Shown: positions 15,285 to 24,635 of the stretch, piece by piece | How positions within the stretch are numbered: position 1 is the first letter of the stretch | Layout of the letters: each line of letters starts with the position of its first letter | NCBI RefSeq assembly: GCF_003628445.1 | Contig: NZ_RBZO01000036.1 | Coordinates: 1-39,099, forward strand | Length of the DNA stretch: 39,099 nucleotides | From: Oceanobacillus bengalensis | GTDB lineage: Bacteria; Bacillota; Bacilli; Bacillales; Amphibacillaceae | Direction of reading: 5' to 3' | The notes under the pieces: model-generated | Told to the model about the DNA's origin: nothing | Seen by the model: only the letters and a program-made list of their open reading frames with translations | Databases searched by the model: none | Program-made: the position numbers and the translations under genes

Positions 15285-16547
15285 CTAGAATGTTTCGTTT
15301 CCTTCTACCTTTATTTCCTCTTCTCCAGTATCGTCTTCATGGTAATAGAGCTTTTTATTTGGCTTCAATACGAAAAACGAAAATATGAAAGACGACAGCA
15401 ACATAACAAGTGCCAATGTAGCGATTGTAAGTCGTAGTGAAACAATATCCGCTACAACCCCTATTGCCAGAATAAATGCTACCTGAATGGTACTTTGGAT
15501 TAACTGGTAAATGCTTGTTACTCTTCCCATTATTTCCACAGGGACATTATTTTGATAGAATGTCATCATACCTGCATTTAGGAGCACATTAAAGAAGCCT
15601 AAAATGACAAAACCAACAACAATGGATGCAAAAGACCATGAAAATGCATAAATAACATAACCGATCGTCATCATCATTAGGCCAATGGCAATCATATATC
15701 GAATGGAGAATTTATTTGCAAAAACGGACAGTAATGTAGCTCCTACAACAGAACCAATTCCAGTAATACTTATTAACAAGCTATATTCCATTTCAGAAAG
15801 TCCAACTACCTGCTGTGTAAATACGACTTCTTGCGCATCCATGGCAAAGGAAAAAATCAGAATCAGAATGAATACGAAATAAATATACGATACATATTTA
15901 TTATTGGACATGAACTTTTGAACGACCGAAAAATCTCGAACAACTTGTGAAAAAGTCAATGTAGGAAGCGTTCCTTTTTCAATGTTTTCTTTTTCGGGCA
16001 GAAACAATAACAGAATTGCTGGGATCACGAAGAATAAAGCATTAAGCCATAATGTTGCCTCAACAGAAGTTAACAGGATAAGCGTCCCCCCGATTGCAGG
16101 TCCGATAATAAATGCTCCAGAACTCGCAAATGAACGTATCGAGTTAAACCGCTTTCTTTTCCCTTTTGGAACAAGCATGGTAACATACGTCATGGATGAT
16201 GGATTAAAAAAGGAATTTGCTACACTTAAAATAACTAGAATCCCGTAAATTGTTATCATATTAGGCGCAAATGGAATCAAACAGATGAACATAGCTCTAA
16301 CGATGTAGGTTATCATCATTACTTTTCTCTTACTTCGATAATCAATGTAACTTCCTGTCCAGAACTTTGTAACAATATTTGTTAAAGGTCCGATGATCCA
16401 AAGTGCTGCAACAGCAGCTGCTGAACCTGTAAGTTGATAGACGATAATATTAATTGCAACCAAATAAATAAAGTCTCCTATACTTGAAATTCCAATTGAA
16501 AACAATAATATCGTTGGATCTCTCCATTGGTTCGCATTTTTATTCAT
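15285..16547 (-). CDS. MFS transporter, multidrug/siderophore efflux type
   Basis: A 420-residue protein with about 12 hydrophobic segments, in the inner membrane. The N-terminal half contains the loop 2-3 segment TGSYIDYRSKRKVMM, a divergent form of the MFS signature, and PKGKRKRFNSIRSFASSGAFIIGPAIGG in the loop 4-5 region, typical of proton-driven exporters related to EntS/MefA. The C-terminal tail is acidic (DDTGEEEIKVEG). Substrate is unknown. AGGGAGATATTGT gives a ribosome site before the ATG. It is transcribed alone. Confidence 0.85.
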   Translation of the reverse strand: MNKNANQWRDPTILLFSIGISSIGDFIYLVAINIIVYQLTGSAAAVAALWIIGPLTNIVTKFWTGSYIDYRSKRKVMMITYIVRAMFICLIPFAPNMITIYGILVILSVANSFFNPSSMTYVTMLVPKGKRKRFNSIRSFASSGAFIIGPAIGGTLILLTSVEATLWLNALFFVIPAILLLFLPEKENIEKGTLPTLTFSQVVRDFSVVQKFMSNNKYVSYIYFVFILILIFSFAMDAQEVVFTQQVVGLSEMEYSLLISITGIGSVVGATLLSVFANKFSIRYMIAIGLMMMTIGYVIYAFSWSFASIVVGFVILGFFNVLLNAGMMTFYQNNVPVEIMGRVTSIYQLIQSTIQVAFILAIGVVADIVSLRLTIATLALVMLLSSFIFSFFVLKPNKKLYYHEDDTGEEEIKVEGNETF

Positions 16548-16642
16548 ACAATATCTCCCTAGTCAATCAAAATATCACATTCCTTAACAATACGATATAT
16601 CTATTTTAACATAAATATTCAGAATACATTTTGTTATACAAA

Positions 16643-16686
16643 AAAACTAGAGACCAAATATTTATCACTTTGGCCTCTAGTTTTAT
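16643..16686 (-). terminator. Rho-independent terminator of the dynA-ypcP operon
   Basis: AAAACTAGAG and CTCTAGTTTT arms with an extended CCAAA/TTTGG pairing; on the minus strand a run of seven Ts follows. It lies about 20 nt beyond the ypcP stop codon. Confidence 0.85.
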
Positions 16687-16704
16687 TTTTTACTGTATCT
16701 TTTC

Positions 16705-17580
16705 TTACACACTAGTCTTTATTAATTTAGTAAAATGAGTAAATTCAAGCTCGTCAAATTTGTTTAAGATTTTTTCCTCTTTGTAGTCCCATAAGGCATC
16801 CTCTAGTGAACATTCTACTGGAACATCACATTTAATTTCTGCAAGTGTTCTAGACAAGTGCAGCATATCGAGGTTGTTATTAATTTTCGTTTGAACCCCT
16901 TTTGGTAACTTATCCATATTTTCTAAGAGTCCGTCAATTGTTTCATATTCTTGGAGTAATTTCACAGCCGTCTTCTCACCAATACCTTTGACACCAGGAT
17001 AATTATCAGCCGTGTCTCCCATTAACCCTTTGACGTCAATAACTTGTTTTGGATGGATTCCCTTTTTCTCGTAAAAATTTTCTTGTGTAAAGACTTCATA
17101 ATTTCCTAGTCCTTTACGCATGATGGCAACATGAATCCCATCATCAACCAATTGCAAGATATCCTGGTCACCAGTAAGAATAATAACCTCGTGATCCATA
17201 GAATAAACCTTCGCTAACGTACCAATACAGTCGTCAGCTTCATAATTTTTCAGGCCAATATTCGGCATGTCGAAAGCCTGAACTACTTCTTTTACCAAGT
17301 CAAATTGTGGAACAAGCTCTACCGGGGGTTCCCCTCTATTTGCTTTATAGCCTTCATATAAATCAGACCGAAATGTTTTACTTCCCATGTCCCAACAACA
17401 AATAACATGTGTTGGCTCAAAATGATCTACCGCATCAAGAAAGTAACGCATAAATTGATAGATGCCATTCGTTGGCACGCCACTCTTCGTAAGCATGAAG
17501 TTCCCTCTAAATGATGTTGCGAAAAATCCACGGAATAATAATGCCATGCCATCGACTAATAAAATTTTATTTTTTTCCAA
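16705..17580 (-). CDS. ypcP: 5'-3' exonuclease, YpcP
   Basis: A 291-residue flap/5' nuclease homologous to the N-terminal domain of DNA polymerase I. It would remove RNA primers and flaps in DNA replication and repair. Metal-binding acidic residues lie in LLVDGMALLFRG, CWDMG, YEADDCIGTLA, LTGDQDILQLV and GDTADNYPGVKGIGEKTA, which also holds the helix-hairpin-helix. Residues 1-165 are the PIN-like part and 165-290 the H3TH part. The start is a TTG immediately after the TAA of dynA, with AGGA in the end of dynA as the likely ribosome site, so translation is probably coupled. This gene pair is also adjacent in B. subtilis. Confidence 0.93.
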   Translation of the reverse strand: MEKNKILLVDGMALLFRGFFATSFRGNFMLTKSGVPTNGIYQFMRYFLDAVDHFEPTHVICCWDMGSKTFRSDLYEGYKANRGEPPVELVPQFDLVKEVVQAFDMPNIGLKNYEADDCIGTLAKVYSMDHEVIILTGDQDILQLVDDGIHVAIMRKGLGNYEVFTQENFYEKKGIHPKQVIDVKGLMGDTADNYPGVKGIGEKTAVKLLQEYETIDGLLENMDKLPKGVQTKINNNLDMLHLSRTLAEIKCDVPVECSLEDALWDYKEEKILNKFDELEFTHFTKLIKTSV

Positions 17581-20500
17581 TTATGACACATCCTCGTATT
17601 TGTGCTCCTCTAATATGGAGCGAATATCATCTTGTTTTTCTACTAGAACAGAAATATCTATCTCTGAAACAATCATTTTAACATAATTTTCGACATATGT
17701 GTTTACCGATTGCTGTGCTTCTTGTTTGATAGACATGACCAATTTCTGCCATTCTGCCATATAATGTCTACTCATTACGACTTTATTTGCTTCAATATAT
17801 TCCTTTGCGAACGGGGAAAGGACCTTGAAGATTAACTCTTTCATTTCTTCTTTTTCGTTCTTCTCAAAGAAGGCTTTCGTTCCTTTGAATGTTGACAAGG
17901 CCTTGTTAAACAAAGACTTCTCAATCTCTTCGAAAGCTTTCGCATATTCAGGTGTTTCGAACTTGGCCCCATTCCAACTCGGTAAGTCAAACAGTTCATC
18001 CGTACTTCTGCTCTTCACACTCATATTCCCATGTAGCTCTACACCTTGTGTCTGGATGAACGCTTCTACACGAAGTGACACAGCTTGTAATTCTTGATAG
18101 AGTTCATACCCAACAAACTCAATTAATTCATCTAATGACGCCTGAAGTTGTATGATTGCTTTCTTTCCGGACTCCGTAATTGTCGTTGGATTGAAATAAT
18201 CTTTGAATATATCATGGAAACGAATCGATAATCGTTCAAATACATAGTATAACTGCTTATCGATTTTATCAGCGATACGGTCGTCAAATACAGAGGTCTC
18301 CATTCCTTCAATTTCACGCGCTAATTTTTCCTTTTTCTCTTCTAATTCGTACTTTCTTCTTTCCTTTTCATCTTCATCTAAATGTAATGATTGAATGTAT
18401 TGATTGATTGCATGATATGTCCGATTAATATCCCATACACTTGACTCAATCGTTAAAGCAACTAGATCATGATGGATAAATTGATAGAAGAAGTCTTCAA
18501 ATGCTTGCATTTGTTCGTTTAATGCCCTCGTCTCTACTTTATCCTTTAGTGACTGTTTACTCGATACAGGGTAAAGTTTCGGTAATCGAATACCTAATGT
18601 TATCAACTGTTCCTGAACATAGTTAACGACTAACTGAAGTTCTTCCGCATCTGTGGCTAAATCTGCTGCATTGACAATAAAGAACATCTTATCAAGCTCG
18701 AATGCTTCCTTCACCCTTCCAAGCTGTGTCAGAAAATCTTTATCCGCACGTGATAATGCATGGTTATAATATGTGACATAAAGAATAGCATCGGCATGTT
18801 TAATATAGTCAAAGGCAACATTTGTATGCCTCGCATTTACCGAATCTGCTCCAGGTGTATCAACCAACGTAATGCCCTGTCTCGTTAACGAACAGTCATA
18901 GTATAGATCCATGGAAGCGATATAGCATGCCTTTGTTTCGTCGGTTACATATGTCGGAAAATTTTCAAGCGATATGATTACTGTATCTCCAATAACATCT
19001 TGTATCTCGTCAAATCCATTTATCATCGCCTGTAAATACGCCTGATACATTTTGTTTAATCCGTCATGTTGATGGATCTTTTCTCTCTTCACCCATTCAA
19101 GCAACTTGCCGAAATCTTTTTCCTTTGGAGAGAATTTCTTTGTAATTGCAACTAGGTCACTCTGGAGTGCTTCGTCATTCTTAAACGTCACCTTTACCGT
19201 GCCATGCTGATGCTGATCTGTAACTGGACAAATGCGATTCACCGTAGCTGTTGTCGGGTTTGGTGAAACGGGCAATACATTCTCCCCAATTAACGCATTC
19301 GCAAATGAAGACTTGCCCGCACTAAATGCACCAAATAAGGCAATTGTGTAGGAACGATTGGATAGTCGGTATTGTTTTTCTCCCAAATCTTTGAGTAGGG
19401 TTTCAAATCCTGGTAAACCTCCGATTGCATGAATTGTCTTTTCAATCGAGCGAATCGTGCTTGCCACCGAAGAAGTCTTTGTTTCCTTTTCTTTCACATC
19501 TTCTTTTTCACTAACAATTTGTTTTTCCTTTTTCTCTAGCAATTGCGGTGTATCAATACGTTTTATTCTTTGTTCCTTTTCCTTGATTTCACGATGAATC
19601 AGCTTCCATCCATCATCATCGATTGATGGATCGATTAGTTGCTGGTCAATGAAATGGAACTTCGCTTTTAGCTCTTGTTGAATCGCTTCTCGGTGTTCTT
19701 TTACATCACGGATATGAGAAAGCTGTGAAATTTCTGCTTGAATTACCGCTTCTTTCTCTCTATTTCGCGAGTCAATATACGCTTTAATCGCATCAAAGCG
19801 TACCCTCGCCTCTTGTTTAAACTTGTTCTTAATATCATTTGCCACATCATTGGTGTAGTTTAAAACGTAATCACCATTTATCATTGCACCAGGTTTTAAT
19901 TGATTCATAAGATCTTGTTCAGTATATATAATCGCTAATTGCTGAATATCCTGCTGCAGCTTGGTATTACTTATGTCGTAATCCTTTATAATTTGCAAGA
20001 GCTTGTCTCTTAGTTTCCACTGGATTCCCGCCTCAATATTCTCTTTAAGTGGCGTAAGGAAATCTAGTATTCTCTTGTTTTTTTCTTCCTCTGTTTTTTT
20101 CTTAGAACCAAATAGACCAACTTTAAAATTACTTTGCTGGGATTCTAGGAAAACTTGTGCCTTATCTCGTAATTTCGCTGGCATTAAATAGGCATTATTT
20201 AATGTTTGCTGGAGCTCACGATTAAACGCTTTACCAAATTCATCGGCTTCTTGTTTTAATGCTTCAAGTTCGGCCGATTTTTCATGTAATTCCTTCATGC
20301 CTTGGTCTAGATCCACATCATTTAAACGATCTAGCGTATCTTCATGTTTTATTTTTAGCGCACGCTTATAATCAGTAACTACTTGTTCAACCGCTGCATG
20401 CATATGTAGTAATTCATCCTCCGCCATATGGGTCCAGACGGTTTCTTTTATTTCGTCAATCTGATTATTCGCTACGGACTCGTCTAATAAGGAAGAATAA

Positions 20501-21204
20501 TATAACCTAATCGGTTGTAGGTTCCACTCGTCAAAGGTCTGTTTAATCCGTTTATCAAACTGCTCAAATAGCAGCTCTTCTTCATCATGTTTATCAATTT
20601 GATTTACGATAACATAGTATGGAATCGCTTTCTCCCCGACAGACTGTAAGAATTGTAAATTCACTTCCGATTGCACGTGATTGTAATCCATTACATAAAA
20701 AAGATAATCAACCAGATGCAAAGAGCCTTCTGTCATTATTCGGTCGGCATCATCCGCGGCGTCAATCCCAGGTGTATCAATAATGGAACAGCCACTAGGA
20801 ACCAATTCTTTTGCTGTACTAAGCTCAATTTTTTTAATTGTATCTTTATCCTTCGAGTACTCTTTTATCACATCCATGTCATACGGTTCACTAAATTCAA
20901 TTGTCTCCCCATTGTTTAAATGAACACGCGCTACTCCCTCGCCAGAGTATATTTTTACAACATTAGCACTCGTAGGTATTGGACTTTTTGGTAAAATATC
21001 TTCCCCTACAATTGTATTAATCATAGACGATTTCCCCGCCGAAAAATGTCCTGCAAAACCAATCATGATTTCATTTTTATTTCGTTTTTCATATAATTCA
21101 AGTATTTTGATTGCGTTTTTCTTGTCCCCATTTTGGATCATCACTTGGTATAGCGACGCCAATTGTTCGAGCTTCACGCTCTTTTGTGCTTTTAGTTGAT
21201 TCAT
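17581..21204 (-). CDS. dynA: Double dynamin-like GTPase DynA (YpbR)
   Basis: A 1207-residue tandem dynamin, close to the 1193 residues of B. subtilis DynA, which tethers and fuses membranes and helps cells survive membrane stress, pores and phage. The first GTPase has the P-loop HFSAGKSS (53-60) and switch region IDTPGID (near 140), and NQID; the second has AFSAGKSSFANAL (near 620) and VDTPGAD (near 770), with NAAD. Each is followed by long charged helical stalk regions. There is no strong transmembrane segment; binding is probably peripheral, through the tips. AGGAG precedes the ATG at 8-9 nt. A TATAAT at about 45 nt upstream may be its -10, but the -35 is poor. Confidence 0.95.
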   Translation of the reverse strand: MNQLKAQKSVKLEQLASLYQVMIQNGDKKNAIKILELYEKRNKNEIMIGFAGHFSAGKSSMINTIVGEDILPKSPIPTSANVVKIYSGEGVARVHLNNGETIEFSEPYDMDVIKEYSKDKDTIKKIELSTAKELVPSGCSIIDTPGIDAADDADRIMTEGSLHLVDYLFYVMDYNHVQSEVNLQFLQSVGEKAIPYYVIVNQIDKHDEEELLFEQFDKRIKQTFDEWNLQPIRLYYSSLLDESVANNQIDEIKETVWTHMAEDELLHMHAAVEQVVTDYKRALKIKHEDTLDRLNDVDLDQGMKELHEKSAELEALKQEADEFGKAFNRELQQTLNNAYLMPAKLRDKAQVFLESQQSNFKVGLFGSKKKTEEEKNKRILDFLTPLKENIEAGIQWKLRDKLLQIIKDYDISNTKLQQDIQQLAIIYTEQDLMNQLKPGAMINGDYVLNYTNDVANDIKNKFKQEARVRFDAIKAYIDSRNREKEAVIQAEISQLSHIRDVKEHREAIQQELKAKFHFIDQQLIDPSIDDDGWKLIHREIKEKEQRIKRIDTPQLLEKKEKQIVSEKEDVKEKETKTSSVASTIRSIEKTIHAIGGLPGFETLLKDLGEKQYRLSNRSYTIALFGAFSAGKSSFANALIGENVLPVSPNPTTATVNRICPVTDQHQHGTVKVTFKNDEALQSDLVAITKKFSPKEKDFGKLLEWVKREKIHQHDGLNKMYQAYLQAMINGFDEIQDVIGDTVIISLENFPTYVTDETKACYIASMDLYYDCSLTRQGITLVDTPGADSVNARHTNVAFDYIKHADAILYVTYYNHALSRADKDFLTQLGRVKEAFELDKMFFIVNAADLATDAEELQLVVNYVQEQLITLGIRLPKLYPVSSKQSLKDKVETRALNEQMQAFEDFFYQFIHHDLVALTIESSVWDINRTYHAINQYIQSLHLDEDEKERRKYELEEKKEKLAREIEGMETSVFDDRIADKIDKQLYYVFERLSIRFHDIFKDYFNPTTITESGKKAIIQLQASLDELIEFVGYELYQELQAVSLRVEAFIQTQGVELHGNMSVKSRSTDELFDLPSWNGAKFETPEYAKAFEEIEKSLFNKALSTFKGTKAFFEKNEKEEMKELIFKVLSPFAKEYIEANKVVMSRHYMAEWQKLVMSIKQEAQQSVNTYVENYVKMIVSEIDISVLVEKQDDIRSILEEHKYEDVS

Positions 21205-21292
21205 GCCCCATTCTCCTATGCCCCTAATTTATCAACTATTATACGGAAAATATCCTATTAATTCTATAGTTATGTAAAAAATTGCCTGAACG

Positions 21293-21757
21293 CTACATGT
21301 TTTGGATTATGACCGATTTCGTTAAATAACGAATAATATCTCCCCTACTTAAGACACCGACAACGATATAATTCTCATCAACGACGGGGATCTTTTTTAT
21401 ATGCTGTTTCGCGAAGATAGACAAAGCGACCTCCAGCTGATCTTCTGGGCGAACCGTGTAAATAAACTTTTCCTTCATGACCTCACTTACTGGATGATTC
21501 AAGCAATGATTTAATTTCTCTCTAAATTCCTTCTCTTCACTCACAAAAACTAAGTCAAGCATATCATGCACCATATGCCCATCGGGATTAATGTGGCGAA
21601 TAACATCCCCATCCGCTACCATACCGATTAAACGATTATGCTCATCTACAACAGGTACACCACCAATTTCGTGTTGAACAAAGAGCCGCAACAAATCGCG
21701 CATTTTCGTTTCTTTTGTAACACTTATAACGTCTTTTATCATCATTTCTTTAATCAT
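21293..21757 (-). CDS. CBS-domain protein
   Basis: A 154-residue protein made of two CBS motifs forming one Bateman module: residues 5-60 (MIKDVISVTKETKMRDLLRLF, GGVPVVDEHNRLIGMVADGDVIRH) and 90-150 (VSEVMKEKFIYTVRPED, IKKIPVVDENYIVVGVLSRGDIIRYL). Such modules bind adenine nucleotides or S-adenosylmethionine. No enzyme domain is attached, so its partner is unknown. The ATG at 21757 is preferred; a TTG lies one codon earlier and further ATGs at codons 6-7. It is upstream of dynA on the same strand, 88 nt apart with no clear terminator between. Confidence 0.9.
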   Translation of the reverse strand: MIKEMMIKDVISVTKETKMRDLLRLFVQHEIGGVPVVDEHNRLIGMVADGDVIRHINPDGHMVHDMLDLVFVSEEKEFREKLNHCLNHPVSEVMKEKFIYTVRPEDQLEVALSIFAKQHIKKIPVVDENYIVVGVLSRGDIIRYLTKSVIIQNM

Positions 21758-21895
21758 CAAGATGATCCCATCCTTATCATTGGCATTTTTCTTATCATTA
21801 CAGTGATAACCAAATGGGAACGAATGTATTCTTTGTCGATGACGGTTATCTAGTTTACATAATAATATTATATTAAATTAGTCGCAGTTTGAGTT

Positions 21896-22021
21896 GTGAA
21901 CTTTGGCGAAAATATAGTGAACTTCAGCGAACATTTGGTGAACTTTGGCGATACTCCAGTGAACTTCGGCGATTTCCTTGTGAACTTTAGCGATTTCCTT
22001 GTGAACTTTAGCGAAACGTTG
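21896..22021. repeat. Tandem array: six 21-bp repeats
   Basis: Six consecutive units of exactly 21 bp begin GTGAACTTYRGCGA; the last 7 bases of each vary (two units share TTTCCTT exactly). There is no partial unit within the 126 bp. On the minus strand a frame stays open through all units and would read as the heptapeptide pattern S-[LP]-K-F-T-x-x. This frame (21868-22050) has no ribosome site, so I do not call it a gene. The array lies between the divergent CBS gene and the phosphotransferase gene. Confidence 0.9.
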
Positions 22022-22049
22022 ACCTCTTTGATTAAAATCCCAATAAGCA

Positions 22050-22079
22050 TTCAAAACTAACTAAATTTTATGATAAAAT
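22050..22079 (+). promoter_or_regulatory. Promoter candidate for the phosphotransferase gene
   Basis: An extended -10, TGATAAAAT (TAAAAT at 22074-22079), with TTCAAA 18 bp upstream. It is about 90 nt before the start codon. Confidence 0.35.
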
Positions 22080-22170
22080 AGAAGAGAATGATGAATAGCT
22101 ATACTAAAAAACTCTTATTCCAAATTTAACTACAAGATAGTTGTTACAATTAAAGAAGGGAAGAGTAATC

Positions 22171-23112
22171 TTGGTACAAAAGATACTTGAACAACTAAAC
22201 AAAATGTATCCGGTTAATGTAATTAAAGTTGAATCTGTAACTGATGAGATGTTTCGGTGCACGGCTGAAGAAGGTTACTACTTCGCAAGAATAACAAACT
22301 ATAAAAGCTTCGATGAACAGTTAGAAGAAGTTAATTATACCGATTTCTTATGTAAAGAAGGATTGGGTGTATCGCCAACAATAGCTTCCTTAAATGGTAA
22401 GGTAGTAGAAAAAATAACGCTTAACGATAATGAAGTCTTAACTGTACTTTATAAATCTGCTCCAGGTGTACACCTTCCAAAAGATCAATGGAATGCAAAT
22501 ATATTAAAAGAATTAGGCCGGCAAATTGGGAAATTACATCGTTTGTCCAAGAAGTTTGAAGAAATACATCCAATTAGATATATCGACGATTGGCATGATA
22601 ACGAGGAATATGCATTTCTCAAATATATTCCTAACAAAGAAAGTTCTATTAGAGATATTGGAAAAGAGATTTTATCAACGATTAAAAAAATCCCAAGAAA
22701 TAACTCAAACTATGGATTGTTACACGGCGATTTATGGTTAGAAAACATATTGGTTGATAAAGGTTCAAATTTGGCAATGGTTGATTTTCAAGATTGTGAG
22801 AAACATTTTTATATTTATGATTTAGCAGTTCCTATATATAGTGCGTTAGAGTATTCGTTTGTAGGTGGAGGGAACATCGTTGAATATGGACAAGGTATTA
22901 CTAAAGCAATCATTGAAGGTTACCAAGAGGAAAACGAACTATCTCCGGAAATGTTAGCTAAACTTCCCCTATTTATGAAATTAAAAGAAATATTTGAATA
23001 CAGTTTAATGCACATGTACTGGGATAAAGAAAAGCTAACCGAAGAACAGATAAGAATAATGAACCTTTACAGAATGAGGCTTGAACTAAATTATTCCATT
23101 CTGACTATTTAA
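22171..23112 (+). CDS. APH-type phosphotransferase family protein
   Basis: A 313-residue protein kinase-like small-molecule phosphotransferase. The Brenner motif is LLHGDLWLENILVD (near 196-209), with catalytic Asp and Asn, and the metal Asp is in MVDFQDCE (near 215-222). The N-lobe Lys and Glu are less clear (YYFARITN, FDEQLEE). Substrate is unknown: candidates include aminoglycosides, choline, homoserine or sugars. The start is taken as TTG 22171 because AAGAAGGGAAG lies 7-10 nt upstream; a TTG at 22141 is upstream of that site and less likely. It is followed at 114 nt by an unknown gene on the same strand. Confidence 0.8.
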   Translation: MVQKILEQLNKMYPVNVIKVESVTDEMFRCTAEEGYYFARITNYKSFDEQLEEVNYTDFLCKEGLGVSPTIASLNGKVVEKITLNDNEVLTVLYKSAPGVHLPKDQWNANILKELGRQIGKLHRLSKKFEEIHPIRYIDDWHDNEEYAFLKYIPNKESSIRDIGKEILSTIKKIPRNNSNYGLLHGDLWLENILVDKGSNLAMVDFQDCEKHFYIYDLAVPIYSALEYSFVGGGNIVEYGQGITKAIIEGYQEENELSPEMLAKLPLFMKLKEIFEYSLMHMYWDKEKLTEEQIRIMNLYRMRLELNYSILTI

Positions 23113-23226
23113 CCCAAACGGTTCATTTTTTCAGTAACTGGTGTGTATCTAAAAAGATAGTTACCGCAGTTTCCAATTAAAAGGTTGTAAATATCCCTAT
23201 TTCCTATTTTCAAGGAGTGACCACGA

Positions 23227-23757
23227 ATGCGAATATACCCCAATTGTCCAGTTATTACTAGAACAATAGAGGTTGGTGGACTAACGAAATCGCAGCTTAT
23301 TCAGAAAATGCAACAACAATCAATCCTGATGAATGCATATGGAAAGAGACTATTTTCTGAAGATAAATTTACTACTTCTGATACAAAATATACCCTGAAA
23401 ATTGTTGAACTAGCTATCAGAGACCTTGGTTTTCCCCGGGGAGCTACAATGCCACAGATTTATAAAAGAGCGAACGAACTTGGTTTAGAATTGTGCCCAC
23501 TTGAACTCGGACCTCATCTAAGACTAGCATATCTAGATCAGCCTGAAGGTTATTCGGGGAAACCTTCACTCAGGCATGAAGCACCTTCTGGCTCCATCAC
23601 AATAGCATCAGATATAATAAGTGAAGACGATAATTTCCCAAAAGGCTTTTATCTTAGAAAAATGAGCGATGTGCTATGGCTACGTGGATATATCGCTGAT
23701 CATTTACACATTTGGAGTCCTGATGATTACTTTATCTTTTGTCAAACAAATAACTAA
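23227..23757 (+). CDS. Conserved-looking protein of unknown function
   Basis: I do not recognise the family. The 176-residue protein is soluble (no signal or membrane segment) with mixed composition. Notable stretches are GGLTKSQLIQKMQQQ near the N-terminus, DLGFPRGATMPQIYKRANELGLELCPLELGPHLRL in the middle, which looks like a small winged or helix-turn-helix-like region, and LWLRGYIADHLHIWSPDDYFIFC at the end. AAGGAG lies 9 nt before the ATG, a strong sign of a real gene. It stands between the phosphotransferase and a small membrane protein; no functional link is visible. Confidence 0.7.
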   Translation: MRIYPNCPVITRTIEVGGLTKSQLIQKMQQQSILMNAYGKRLFSEDKFTTSDTKYTLKIVELAIRDLGFPRGATMPQIYKRANELGLELCPLELGPHLRLAYLDQPEGYSGKPSLRHEAPSGSITIASDIISEDDNFPKGFYLRKMSDVLWLRGYIADHLHIWSPDDYFIFCQTNN

Positions 23758-23815
23758 AGAAGCGAAGAGAAAGTCTCACCCACGTAGATCGACTATATGA
23801 TGTGAGTCTGAAACA

Positions 23816-24076
23816 ATGCGGAAAGAGGTGTTTTCTATTCAACTAATAATTAGTTATATAGCACTTGGAATTATAACAGCTTTATCTATCGATTATTTAG
23901 TAAATAATTGGCTATTTGGTATAATTCTTATGATTAGTTTATGGATATCATACAACTATATTAAAAATCTAGAAACCCAATCAAAAATAGAAATAAAAAT
24001 GAAGAAGATCGGTATTATTTGTTATTTTCTTACTGTCACAATCGCATTACCACTTGTATTCTGCGTGCTGGTCTAA
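23816..24076 (+). CDS. Small hydrophobic membrane protein, unknown function
   Basis: An 86-residue protein with three hydrophobic stretches (about residues 8-25, 30-46 and 66-84), separated by a charged loop (NLETQSKIEIKMKKIG). It is probably in the cytoplasmic membrane. The ATG at 23816 has only a poor ribosome site; a GTG four codons later is also possible. It converges on the GNAT gene with a 6-nt gap. No family is recognised. Confidence 0.5.
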   Translation: MRKEVFSIQLIISYIALGIITALSIDYLVNNWLFGIILMISLWISYNYIKNLETQSKIEIKMKKIGIICYFLTVTIALPLVFCVLV

Positions 24077-24082
24077 TAAAAA

Positions 24083-24535
24083 TTATTTTACTAATTGCCA
24101 TTTCAACATATTATTTTCATGTCCTGATCTTTTCATATGCAATTTTTCTAACACTCTTATTGAGCCAACATTGTCATCCTTACATTCAGCGACTACCTTT
24201 TCTACATTTTTAAATGAGAAAGCCCACTTGATAATTTCTCTCACTGCTTCTGTTGCATAACCTTTGTTTTGGGCTGAGGGCACCATTCTATAACCTACTT
24301 CAACCGTGTTTTCTTTATTGGGTTTGCCCTTAAATCCAATATCACCAATAATCGTGTTATCTTCTCTATTGATAACAAGCCATACACCCCATCCTATAAG
24401 GGTAGAGTCCTCTTTTATTCCCTTTAAATACATGTATATATGAGGTCCAAATTCATATTCTTCTGCTGTTGAAATACTTGATAGTAACGCTTCAGAGCAA
24501 GGAATGATTTTTAGTCTTTGCGTTTGTAATACCAT
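24083..24535 (-). CDS. GNAT acetyltransferase (RimJ/RimL type)
   Basis: A 150-residue N-acetyltransferase of the ribosomal-protein-serine acetyltransferase group. It begins LQTQRLKIIPCS, has IIGDIGFKGKP and VEVGYRMVPSAQNKGYATEAV, with the acetyl-CoA loop Q-N-K-G-Y-A, and ends with the C-terminal strand region DNVGSIRVLEKLHM. The substrate (protein N-terminus, amino acid or antibiotic) cannot be told. AGGAGATAAAT precedes the ATG. It is transcribed alone. Confidence 0.9.
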   Translation of the reverse strand: MVLQTQRLKIIPCSEALLSSISTAEEYEFGPHIYMYLKGIKEDSTLIGWGVWLVINREDNTIIGDIGFKGKPNKENTVEVGYRMVPSAQNKGYATEAVREIIKWAFSFKNVEKVVAECKDDNVGSIRVLEKLHMKRSGHENNMLKWQLVK

Positions 24536-24595
24536 ATTTATCTCCTCAAGTTCATAAAATTTACAATCTCGGTAGAAAATTGAAACATAGTAGTA

Positions 24596-24622
24596 GGTAC
24601 AAACCGAAAATCGATTTGTACC
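24596..24622 (-). other. Hairpin after the acyl-CoA carboxylase operon
   Basis: GGTACAAA and TTTGTACC form a perfect 8-bp stem with an 11-nt loop, 14 nt beyond the stop of the last gene. No T-run follows on the minus strand, so it may be a transcript end protector or a weak terminator. Confidence 0.4.
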
Positions 24623-24635
24623 CCAACCCTAATAT

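Noticed and set aside
21896..22021. CRISPR array
   Set aside because: The units are contiguous, only 7 bases vary, there are no spacers of normal length and no cas genes.
21868..22050. Minus-strand open frame through the 21-bp repeats (S[LP]KFTxx heptapeptides)
   Set aside because: It is open because the repeat period is a multiple of three; no ribosome site was seen. Kept only as a repeat.
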